Positions 52,215-61,560 of a stretch of 64,000 nt of DNA are shown piece after piece. Origin of the DNA: Saussurea involucrata (lineage: Eukaryota; Streptophyta; Magnoliopsida; Asterales; Asteraceae); assembly GCA_033807775.1 (NCBI GenBank), contig CM066313.1, forward strand, positions 63,596,484-63,660,483, read 5' to 3'. Every line of letters begins with the position of its first letter. The first letter of the stretch is position 1. The notes under the pieces were generated by a model. That model ran no database searches and was not told the origin of the DNA. It saw only the letters and a list, made by a program, of their open reading frames with translations. The position numbers and the translations under genes are program-made.

Positions 52215-55200
52215 TCAGACGTTGGCGTTTTGGAAGTCGTTGAAATTTCTGTTGTCGAGACCAACTTCTTTAAGCTCGTGATAGATTCTGATGCAGAGGG
52301 TTCTGAAGTTGATTACCGAATCGATGACCTCTATCAGTCTATCTACAAGGGATTGATCCATGAGCTCCGTACCTCTGTGCTCCATGAGGTTAGCTCTGAA
52401 CCCTGTCAAAGTACTTGTTGCACACTTTTGACAGTCAATCTCTAGGAAAAGCCTTAACTTCCCAGTAGGATCTTGATAGACGTACCCAACCTTTGGAAAT
52501 GTGATGATTGAATTTGGTATGGCAGAGGATGGGCAGTCATCTTCTGGTGGTCTAAGGCTTAGGTTTCTCACTCCAATATCTCGTCCTACATGGAAATCAA
52601 TCAAACTGTACAGTAGAAGTTTCTCACGCATGGATTTCCTGATCACCCTGTATGCCCTTTGAAATGCATCTCCTGTTGTGAAGTTCTGTTTTGTCTAGTT
52701 CAGAAGGTCGGGTAGGTCGTAGGGGCTTAGATTTCTAAGATCAGCATCTGAGAATTGGTTCTCGGTTCTGTCCACTCTTTTGACCTTATAGATGTTGTAG
52801 GAAATTTTGGGTGTGGTTCTGGTGTGAGAGAACTTACAGTATATGACTTTGTCAATTTTGGAGATTGAGTAGACTTGGTTGACAGGCTTGGGTGTTGTTC
52901 TTGTGAAGATATTTTCGAGCTCAGCACAAAAGTTTGGATCTTGAATGGTTGGTGGTAGAGAATCTCTGATCGTTCTGTTGTAGAGATACCTGTACACTAC
53001 TTCTTCCATTTGTCGAGGAGGTGCACCAGGTGGAGGCATGGGCCTGCGCAGAGCATCCATTTGTTTCTTTACCTGGGCGACCCTGTCCTCTGTGACTTTT
53101 GTCTTTGGATCCAATGTAAGATTGGTTGACAGAGGGGTAAGTCCATAAGCCCAGTCTTCTTCTTCGGGCTTAGGAGTAACAAAAGCGTCAAAAGCGCTCT
53201 TCATCAGTTTCTCTGCAGGTTGATGCTTCGGCTTTGTCTTCTTTGGTTCCTCTGTCAATATTCCCTTGCCTTTGTCTTTTGCCTTCGGGTGGAGATCTTT
53301 CTTTTGTACAGAATGGGTTGCTTCTGTTTGTTTTAGCGGCTGAGCTTCTGAGGGCTTGGTTGTAGGTGCTTCTGTAGGTTTTGTGGGGGTTGCCTCTGTT
53401 GGTTTTAACACTTGTGTTTCTGAGGTCTTGGATGGTGAGGTAGGTTTGGTTGGTGAAGCTTCTATGGTTTTGCTCAGATATTTCCTTTGTTTTTTAGCAA
53501 TGGTTTTGGTTCTGGGTTTGGGCGATAATGGTTTAGTTGTTTCAGCTTCTGGTGTAGGAGATGGTAGTCTGGGTTCTTCTGGTGTTTTTGGTGTTGGATG
53601 GTCTTCTTCTGATGAGGTGAGGATTTGTACTTGTTCAGTTGGTTTGGGGGTTTGAGATGGCAAGTCTTCGATAGGTATAGAGGTTGTTTCCACGGAGGTG
53701 GGTATTGCCTCTGTGGTCTTCTGTTGGGTTCCTCCTTGGGTTTCAGATGGAGGTGCTTGGTTTAGGGGTTCTGCGGATATCGTTGGTGCAGGTAAACCTC
53801 TGTTCGTAGCTTTCTCCCTTCTGTTCTCCCCCTCAGGATGATATGATGATCCATCATCAGAGTCATCCTGACCCTTATCTTTGGTACCCTCTGTTTGGCA
53901 TGACGTAGGTTTCTTCTGTGGTTGGGAAGCCCCTGTAGCTATCATTTTAGGGAAGAGGTCGTCACATATGTCGAGCAGGTTAGCAACCTCTGCTTCGGTG
54001 TTGAATCTTAGTCTGCCCACACTCCTCTGAAAATCCTTCACATAATTTGCATTAGTTGTGGTGAAGGCTCTAATGAATTATGTCACTTGATCGAGTATCC
54101 CTTGTCCTAGCTCTGTCAGCTGAGCTCTGGTCATGTAATCAGAGGGTTTCATGGCCTGAGTTTCTTCTGTAGTATGCTCTTGAACTTGCTCTGGGGCCTT
54201 CTTTAGGTCTTATGGATTTAGGCCCGTAGAGGTAGAGGTTTGTTCCTTATTCATCTGGTCAAGGAGATCTCTGACAGAGGCCTAAAATGCACTTGTAGTG
54301 GCCTTTTCAAATGCAGAGGCAGTAGTGGCAGCAGAGGTTGTTGCAGTTGCATTCATCTGGGCGCAGGCATTTCTCACCTCTGTGGACAAGTTGTCCACTT
54401 TGGTGTTCAGATTAGTAATGGACCTCTTCGTTGAATCTGCAAAGGAGTCAATAGAGCTTTTCAACTCTCTCAACGAGTTGGTCACAGAGATGACAAGGGT
54501 TTGGAACTCATCCCTTGAGACATGTGTACCTAGTGTAATCTCTGGGGGAACACATTCGTCCCCAGAGTTTGTCCATGTTCTTTGGACACCTTCTTTTGCC
54601 CCTGTTTGTACGTTGTGGGCGGAAGGATTTCCTTCTAATCCTTGAGCAGGGGCTTTTGAGCCTCAAACTCTATAGAAGTTCTGTTGAGAACATTGTCCTG
54701 ATCCGCTCCAGAGACGGGTACAGGAGTACTCTCAAGTTGACTTGGGGACTTGTCCAGAGTCCTTTCCTCCATGTGCACTCTAAGCTCCTCTGAAGAGCCG
54801 ATTGGACTTATGTGTGTGCGTGTGGCAGAGGAAACAAATTCCTCTGCAGGGATGTCTGTTGTGATCTGGGGCGAATGATCACGAACTAAAGGCAAGTCCT
54901 TTGGAGAGGATTCCCTCGGAATGATTTCCCCGGTTTTTAATGGCACAGAGGAATAAAGAGTTTCCTCTGCCCGATCGGTTTGGGGTGGGGTCGAGCCATG
55001 CTGCTCTTTTTCAATATTACCTTCTGCCACTAGACTGGCGGTAATAGAAGTGTGGGTTGCACTGGGAGATGGTTGGGGTTGTGTGCCTCTTCCATCTACG
55101 ACATCTTTTAGGGCTTCACCCTCTGTCAAGCATCCTAACACTACTTCACCCTCAGTGCTCGCAGTATCTACCTCAGTGGCTACTTCATCCCTAGTGCCCT

Positions 55201-55930
55201 CGGCTTCTATTGCATCTTGTAAGAGTGAGGCGTATATGGGATGGAAAGAAGGTAAGTGTCGTAGATCTGGGTGCAGAGGCCCTTTGTTTATTTGGTCATC
55301 TTCCTCTGCATCAGAAATGACCATGTCCTCTGTTGCTACCGCTTCCTCTGGACTTTTTCTTAGGACATCATATCCTAGATGTAGGAAGGGGTTCTGTAGT
55401 ACTTCTAGTGTCTAAACCTGAATATCCTTAGGGGTTTGGTCATCTTCATCCAGGTCAGAAGAGATTATGAATTCTGGTTCTTCTATTGATTGATTGGATA
55501 TGGCTTCTGCGTTCCAGCCAGAAGTATCTAAAGAATCAGCAATATCTTGGCGTTGGAGAAAGGTAGAGAAGTCACCCTATTCTGCATAGTTGATAGGAGT
55601 TGGGGATTGCAGAGGCTGTTCACGGGTTTCTTATTCCATTTCAACTCCCTCTGCAATGGTTTGCAGAGGAGTGTGGGGTTTCTTGGATTTCTTCTTGCTC
55701 TTCTTCCTTTTTTGGCTTGGGGGCACCCTCCTCAGAAGACTTGTGTTTTCTCTTTTTCTTTTTGTCTTTAGGAGGAGAAGGAGGTGCAGAAGATCCAACC
55801 ACAGTTTCTGCTGGAGGAGACTGTTGGGTTTGTGCAACACTGGTAGAGGTGCTCGTTGTAGATTTATTTTCCTTGTGGGCTTTCTTCCTTTTGGGAGTGA
55901 TGGCAGAGGGTTTTGTAGGATCCAGATCCG
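52215..55930 (-). pseudogene. Element F ORF3, middle and C-terminal part
   Basis: Order on the minus strand: a basic patch (PKRKK, KDKKKKRKHK), an acidic Ser/Thr-rich part, a coiled coil (SSIDSFADSTKRSITNLNTK), a YHPEGENRREK motif encoded by a polypurine-like stretch, a Lys/Pro/Thr-rich repeat region (KPTEATPTKPTEAPTTKP) and the C-terminal domain (YCKFSHTRTTPKISYNIYK, FSDADLRNLSPYDL). Stops interrupt it at 52695 and near 54075, 54213 and 54283, with frameshifts near 54640 and 55330-55640. The residues align throughout with C. E lies between this part and the N-terminal domain at 63180-64000. Confidence 0.8.
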
Positions 55931-56193
55931 TGCAACAATCGTGTTTATGTGAATAAGAAATATGAACGAAGAATTTAGTCACAAAGGCTGCCCACTTAGC
56001 TATTTGATCAGAGAATAATCGTTACAATACTGAAAGCTAAATGAGACAACTAACTCTTTTTCTAAGCTAGTTGCACATTATATATGCTGGGCCCGTGGTA
56101 ACAAGCCCACGGCCCGTTCACTATGGACTAAGATTAAGGAAATACAAATTACACCCTTGAACTTTAAATCAACATATAAAACCTGCCCTAACA
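55931..56193 (-). repeat. 3' LTR of element E
   Basis: The inner end is certain: AAAGGGGGAGAT then TGTTAGGGC on the minus strand, ending at 56193. The outer end is placed at 55931 (TGCAAC on the plus strand) because F coding sequence resumes there. The length would be about 263 bp. A GGCCCGTGG..CCACGGCCCG inverted repeat lies near 56090-56115. The missing 5' end prevents a target-duplication check. Confidence 0.7.
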
Positions 56194-59100
56194 ATCTCCC
56201 CCTTTGATTTGAAGTACGAGTTTGCGCTCTAGCTCTTGCCAGTTGAATACATATCGTTTGCGCAAAGCGAAGTGAACCTCAAAAAATCTGATTGCACGGC
56301 GATAGTCAATGCGGTCTTCAATCATTTCCAAAGCTTCCCGAGCAGTTGTTTCGTTTGGATTCGCGACATACAAATGCTTCGGATTCTCAGACTCGTGCTG
56401 AATAATTTTTCGAAGAGCATCTCTGATCTTTAGAAGCGTGCCGTCACAAAATCTGTCTACCTGACTGAAACGCATAAACTTCTTTTCGTTCTGTTCGTTG
56501 TTGTAGACTATCCCGAATTCAGGTTGTAGCAGTAAAGAGTTCTCGGAATACATCTTCAGCTCAGGAGCCTTCAGATTTGGTTTTATCAGATTTACCTTCT
56601 TAGCCCTGTTCTCGACAGCCATTTGAAAATCCGTTAAGTATGACATCATGATAGTACGGACCAGGTGTCGACGAACGGCTTCGAGTGCCTTTGTAATCTC
56701 CAGCGGTCGAATGGTTCTTGAACGTAAGTCTTTCAGTAATACCAGAAAGTCGAGCGGTCGGAGGTTCTTGAAATCAGCTTCAGAGAATCTCCATTCATTA
56801 CCATCTTCGCGGCGAACGGTGAAGACTGGATAGACGATCCTCATGATGCGGCGTGAATGGATGTTAAGAACCTCAGTGATTTGATGCTTTGTTCTGACTT
56901 GACTGACTGGTAGACACCGCTGCATTGCAAGAATGTAACGCCGTTGGTATTCAGGGTCGAGGTTGTAAATACCAAGGCAAAAGGTTGGCTCGATCGGGCG
57001 AAGTTTGTGGACGAACAGCTTTTTCAAAGATTCCTCCAGATGAGGGATAAGTACCTTGATCTTCTCCCAACGGTTATGTTGTTGTTGAGGAAGGGGAGGA
57101 AGATCAGAAGCTGTCGTTGGAGGAGTAGTTGTCGGTTGATCGGCAGAAGTAGACTCGGGTCTTGTTGATGATGTTCTGGCGGGTTGAGCATAGTGAACGG
57201 GGGGTGCTCCATATAGATTTTGGAGCAGGAACTGATCATAATCAACATTGTCGTCCTCATCAGTGGGAAAGACCAAGTTTACCTGGAGATTTACGGCACT
57301 GGCAGCTTTTTCGTACCATGCATCTTCGGTCTCCGGGTTGGTCTCACACGCTGGATCTATCATGTCCAGTATCGGTCTGTCTGACGAGTCAAATTCGACC
57401 AGTTCCTGTGTTGAACCCTCGGGCTTTTCAACCGTCGGGTCTTCTTCATCTGAGATGTCCATATCGATGACCATCTGGGCTAGAGGCAACTCGACTTCTG
57501 GTTCGTCTGTTGTAGTTGCCGCAGTTGGGGGTTCCTGATGAACCGCAGATGTACCTTCAGTGTGGAGCAGGGAGGCGGTCTCGGTTAGACGTTGTCGCTT
57601 CTCCCCCTCACGGTGATCAGGATCCTCTTGGTCATCGTGCCTACGTTTGAGACCGCCGGCTTGACTCTTACAAGTGTCTTCGAGTGAGCGGACCCTCTCA
57701 GACAGCGTGGCAAGCGCTTTGTTGTAGTCGTTGAGGGTCGAGTCAATGGCGTCAAGGCGTGATGTGATGGACGAAGTAGGAGCGGTGACCTGGGATCGTA
57801 GAACGGAGATCAGGTCTGCTTCAGCAGATGCGGTAGTGTCGGATTCCTGGAGCAGCTGGGCTAAGAGCATCGTCTTTAGAGTATCCACCGAGTAAGTAGG
57901 TCGCGGTTGAGGCGGTGGGTGCACAGAGACAGATTCAGAGCTGACGAGAGGGCTCTTTCCTTTGAAAGCATGCGTCGCTTTGGCAATCTCAGCGGCTACA
58001 TGTTCCTGCATTTGTTGCTCCATAACCTGTCGGACAGCCTCAAGGGCGCTGTCCAGAGACCCTTTTGACACGAAGTCGGGTAAAATAACACCGGGCTCAC
58101 TTAGAGTACCCGTTGAGGCGTCTACCGTAGAGGTAGAGCCACCTACGTTCACAGCTGGCGTGATGTTGACTGTGGTAGGATTTCCGTCCAATCCTCGTGT
58201 TCCGGCAGTCGGAGACACTATAGACGTTCCGGTCGGGTCACTAAGAGCCGCGACGTGGTGTTGTTCCTCATCAAGTGTCCTAGGCGAAGAATGTTCAGTA
58301 ACAATAGGCTCTAGACTCGATGGTGCACACAAAGAAGTTGAGACCGAGGGCTGCTGGTCTCTTATTTCAACACCAGCACTCTCCGAGTGAGAGACCGGTG
58401 GAAGTTGTGCTTGTTCCCCGTGTGATATTGAAACATCCGTCTGTTTTGAGACGGATGAGTGGCTATGGGGGGTGTGCAATTGCTCCGCTGGGTCCACGGA
58501 GGCTTCTTCAATACCCCGTCCCAACAGATGAGACGGGATAGCAGATGTGGCAACCCGGATATCACCCGGTTGGGGTCGCTCTTGAGCCTCGTTATCTTTA
58601 CGGCTCGATCTTTCCTGGTTCAACTTTGAACGCAGTTCTCTCCGTCTCGCATGATCTAACTCATCACCTGTGTCTCCCTCAGATGCCCTAGTGGTAGGTC
58701 CGGTTCCAGTATGTGGAGGGGAGTCAAGTGGGATGCCAACGGTAAAATCAGGGTTGGGTCCGATACCGTGAGGGATATGCGTCAAGCGGATGTTGCGGTC
58801 GGTATCGGAGTCCGTGTAGTCGGATTCCACGTCTTCGACTTGGGTACTTAGAGAAGGGGGTTCGGTTATATATAGTTCGGTGGTGTGATGTAGGCGTGGT
58901 CTCGAAGAAGGACCTGGTTGGGCTGAACTGGAACCGGGCTGCGATTCCGCTGCACCACCTACACTCGCTCCCCTTCCTCTCAAAACTAACGTTCCCCGCC
59001 CGACAGCACCTGCTTGTCGGGCCCTTCCACCTCTCACTCTTGGACCCTCACGTCGCTCGGGTCTATGTCCCTGGGCAGGTCCCTCCGGCTCTGGCTGGAC

Positions 59101-60024
59101 CACGGGATTTCCTAACTCTCCCCTATAAGCAACTACCCCCGGTGCAGCGGGATCGGCTATGGCTAGTAGGGCGGCAGGAATGGGTGAGGCGACCGCATCG
59201 GATGGGTTGCGGATCACCATGAATTGTAGGTGGCGTATGGGACATACCGGATGTGTGAGTCGTCGTGGAATGGTGGGATTGGCATCCATGTGTTGTCGAA
59301 CGGCAAGCGAAAGGAATCGCGGATATGGAAGAAACTTCTTCTGTTTGGTGCCGCCGATATGTCGGATGGTGGTCACAAGTTCACGCCAGATGATCATGGC
59401 GAAATCGACATGGCGGTTGTAGCACACGGCGTGAACAAGGCGGAGAAAGTCGCCGGTACATTGGTCAATACCTTTCCATCGGGCGGATAGGCATCGGTTG
59501 AGAATAGTGAAGCGCGTGTACCAAATAGGCGCCAAGTACTTTCGATTGAAGACCGATGGCCGTGGAAGGTCGGAGTTGTACCCAAGAGCACGCATTTGGG
59601 CGCAGAGAGTCGCATCGTTAACGGCAGGATCGTACCGTTCATGGTTGTTGGCAGTGGCCTCAGGCAGGGATAGTAAACGGCGAAAAGAATCTGGCGTCAG
59701 TGTAAACGGGTGGTTGTCTATTCGCGCTGTGATGGTCTGAGTGTTGCCAATTGTGCGGACTTGCGCCGTCAGCCAGACTTGTAGAACGTAGAGCAAGGGA
59801 ACGTCGGCTGTGCGAGTGAGTGCCTCAGAAATGGGATGGCGCATCAGAATGTCGAGTATGACCTGATGTTGGGGGTTTGGTCTGAAAAGCGCCGGGTCGA
59901 GGTAGTGGTTGTTCGCCTCTAGCTCGATGCCATGGTCAGGGTCGACCAGTGCAGCATCAGCTACTTCGTCTATAATTTCCTCCTCCTGAGGAATTTGTTC
60001 TTCCGGGTTTTGTTGTTCCGCCAT
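56188..60024 (-). CDS. Element E ORF3, intact (about 1278 residues)
   Basis: The start is ATG 60024 (MAEQQNPEEQ), eight bases after a TTTGCAG acceptor; the frame runs open further upstream. The N-terminal domain (about 25-300) includes YVLQVWLTAQVRTIGNTQ and APIWYTRFTILNRCL. An Arg/Gly-rich stretch and a long Ser/Thr/Pro-rich region follow. A coiled coil (LDAIDSTLNDYNKALATL) leads to a basic KRRHDDQEDPDHREGEKRQR motif. The C-terminal domain (about 1010-1278) has RFSEADFKNLRPLDFLVLL and LQPEFGIVYNNEQ. No signal peptide or transmembrane helix is evident, so an envelope role is unlikely. The last codons (KGGDC-stop) are the polypurine tract and first bases of the LTR. Function unknown. Confidence 0.8.
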   Translation of the reverse strand: MAEQQNPEEQIPQEEEIIDEVADAALVDPDHGIELEANNHYLDPALFRPNPQHQVILDILMRHPISEALTRTADVPLLYVLQVWLTAQVRTIGNTQTITARIDNHPFTLTPDSFRRLLSLPEATANNHERYDPAVNDATLCAQMRALGYNSDLPRPSVFNRKYLAPIWYTRFTILNRCLSARWKGIDQCTGDFLRLVHAVCYNRHVDFAMIIWRELVTTIRHIGGTKQKKFLPYPRFLSLAVRQHMDANPTIPRRLTHPVCPIRHLQFMVIRNPSDAVASPIPAALLAIADPAAPGVVAYRGELGNPVVQPEPEGPAQGHRPERREGPRVRGGRARQAGAVGRGTLVLRGRGASVGGAAESQPGSSSAQPGPSSRPRLHHTTELYITEPPSLSTQVEDVESDYTDSDTDRNIRLTHIPHGIGPNPDFTVGIPLDSPPHTGTGPTTRASEGDTGDELDHARRRELRSKLNQERSSRKDNEAQERPQPGDIRVATSAIPSHLLGRGIEEASVDPAEQLHTPHSHSSVSKQTDVSISHGEQAQLPPVSHSESAGVEIRDQQPSVSTSLCAPSSLEPIVTEHSSPRTLDEEQHHVAALSDPTGTSIVSPTAGTRGLDGNPTTVNITPAVNVGGSTSTVDASTGTLSEPGVILPDFVSKGSLDSALEAVRQVMEQQMQEHVAAEIAKATHAFKGKSPLVSSESVSVHPPPQPRPTYSVDTLKTMLLAQLLQESDTTASAEADLISVLRSQVTAPTSSITSRLDAIDSTLNDYNKALATLSERVRSLEDTCKSQAGGLKRRHDDQEDPDHREGEKRQRLTETASLLHTEGTSAVHQEPPTAATTTDEPEVELPLAQMVIDMDISDEEDPTVEKPEGSTQELVEFDSSDRPILDMIDPACETNPETEDAWYEKAASAVNLQVNLVFPTDEDDNVDYDQFLLQNLYGAPPVHYAQPARTSSTRPESTSADQPTTTPPTTASDLPPLPQQQHNRWEKIKVLIPHLEESLKKLFVHKLRPIEPTFCLGIYNLDPEYQRRYILAMQRCLPVSQVRTKHQITEVLNIHSRRIMRIVYPVFTVRREDGNEWRFSEADFKNLRPLDFLVLLKDLRSRTIRPLEITKALEAVRRHLVRTIMMSYLTDFQMAVENRAKKVNLIKPNLKAPELKMYSENSLLLQPEFGIVYNNEQNEKKFMRFSQVDRFCDGTLLKIRDALRKIIQHESENPKHLYVANPNETTAREALEMIEDRIDYRRAIRFFEVHFALRKRYVFNWQELERKLVLQIKGGDC

Positions 60025-60032
60025 TTGAAAAT

Positions 60033-60737
60033 CTGCAAAGGAGCACACGGTTAGGATCATAATTAGAATTACAAGTGTAGGTGCGTACCTTAGCTTTGAA
60101 TGGCTCAATCTGAGATAGATCGAGGACTGGTTTTGATAAAAACAGGCAAGAACTGGACAGCACAGGGCACTTTTCCGGACAAAATGAAGTGTCCGGATAA
60201 CATGATTTGTCTGGATGGCAGAGGAGTCCGGATGATTATACGAGTGTCCGGGTAAAATTGAATTACCCGGACAAGGTTCCCTGATAAAGTGAGTATTCCG
60301 GATAAAGGCGTTGTCCGGACTCCAAACTTATCCGGTAGTTGAACTTACCGGAAACCATAAGGTTTCCGGACAACTAAGTTTCCGGTAGATTGAGAGAGTC
60401 CGGATGTATCATCAAACACATTGAGTGTGTCCGGATAGAAGCGCATGTCGATGATGGTGTCCGGACACGATGAGTGTGTCCGGACGAAACGCCTTGGTGA
60501 GAAATCGACCAAATCTAGGTTTAAAGGCCAGTGTAAATGCACATAAGTAGACCAAATAGCATTCTAGACTACCCTTGGTCATTCCCTATCAATCTTACGC
60601 CGAAAGAACCCCAAATCTTGTGGATCCGAGGTGTGGTGTTCGGGTTTAACAATCTCGATCAAACCGAGGTTGATTGAGAGGCAATAAGAATCGAGATTCG
60701 TATAATAAAGATGTAGTGGGAATCACGAGCAACATAC
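60033..60737 (-). other. Putative 5'-UTR intron of element E ORF3
   Basis: The donor is CTCAG|GTATGT at 60738/60737 and the acceptor is CTCCTTTGCAG at 60033, both on the minus strand, giving 705 nt. The upstream leader (AAACCCTAAACCCTCG, CTCTCTCGCTC) looks like a plant 5' UTR. The interval contains the TCCGG cluster. A smaller interval with donor AAG|GTACGC near 60090 is also possible. Confidence 0.45.
60160..60490 (-). repeat. TCCGG cluster in element E
   Basis: About twenty TCCGG, CCGGA or ACCGG words at irregular spacing, many as GTCCGGA. A second cluster lies at 60880-60975. It resembles the block in the G1 LTRs although the two elements belong to different superfamilies. Confidence 0.75.
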
Positions 60738-60867
60738 CTGAGTTTTGGAGTGAAACGTGTGCGTGAATCGTGCGATTGAGGAGAGTCCGAGCGAGAGAGA
60801 ATATCGACGAGGGTTTAGGGTTTGTGCAAGAGAAACCGGGTAGAATGAAATATGAGGTACCCGGGTG

Positions 60868-60874
60868 TCTTATA
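60868..60874 (-). promoter_or_regulatory. Candidate internal TATA box for element E ORF3
   Basis: TATAAGA on the minus strand, 136 nt before the donor at 60738, between two CCCGGGT segments. It parallels the element A arrangement (129 nt). Confidence 0.4.
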
Positions 60875-61038
60875 GGACCCGGGTGTTGTCCGGAGAAGTT
60901 GACCGACCCGGGTCTGTCCGGTCCGGATACTGTCCGGACAAACAGAGGTGTCCTGACATCCTCAAGAGTCCGGATAACACTGTTTTGGCAATTTCCGCAG
61001 AATGTTCAGTAAACTGTGCTGCCAGGGATCTTTCTCTC

Positions 61039-61298
61039 GCTCCCCCTCAAATTGAGCATGGGATTGCCATTGTTCCCCCTCGAATCGTGCAGTAGGGTGC
61101 AAGTGAGGAATCCGACACACAAAATTTTGAGTGTTGGATAGAAAACGTTGTGTCGCTCCCCCTCAAGTGTAGACCAAGGTGGACTTGGGAGTGCCCACAC
61201 ACATAAAAAAACTGTTGAACTGTTCAAGAAAAACTGTGTGTGACGCTCCCCCTCAACAGATTAGAAGACTTACCTGATATGGCAGTTAGCTCCCCCTG
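61039..61298 (-). repeat. Five polypurine-like tracts between pol and ORF3 of element E
   Basis: On the plus strand GCTCCCCCTC or close variants occur at 61039, 61072, 61155, 61245 and 61289 (GAGGGGGAGC on the element strand). The surrounding 260 bp are otherwise non-coding; nothing else is seen between 60880 and 61560. Confidence 0.85.
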
Positions 61299-61560
61299 AA
61301 CACATTAACAAATGGTGAAAGCACAGAGATCGGGAATTAACAAACAAACGACGGTATTGAATAAAAGAAACACACGAAGAAAGAGGAAAAATAGACGAAA
61401 CTACCTAACAAATACAGAGACTAAATCTAACTGTGTTACTGAGGCAAGTAGAATACCAGTGCGAGGAAGTGTTTGCTCAATCGTCCAGAGTGTTGACACC
61501 GGATGATAAGTAGACAGTTACTCGTAGAGGTATGGAACTTGACAAGGGTACACAAATGGA

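Noticed and set aside
55590..55956. Hydrophobic plus-strand ORFs resembling membrane proteins
   Set aside because: They are antisense to the Lys-rich part of F ORF3; Lys and Glu codons read backwards as Phe and Leu.
60024..60108. Hydrophobic N-terminus (VILIMILTVCSF) of the long E ORF as a signal peptide
   Set aside because: It lies upstream of the MAEQQ start, overlaps the TTTGCAG acceptor and is most likely intron sequence read as protein. If translation did start at 60108 it would be a signal-like segment, so transcript evidence would decide.
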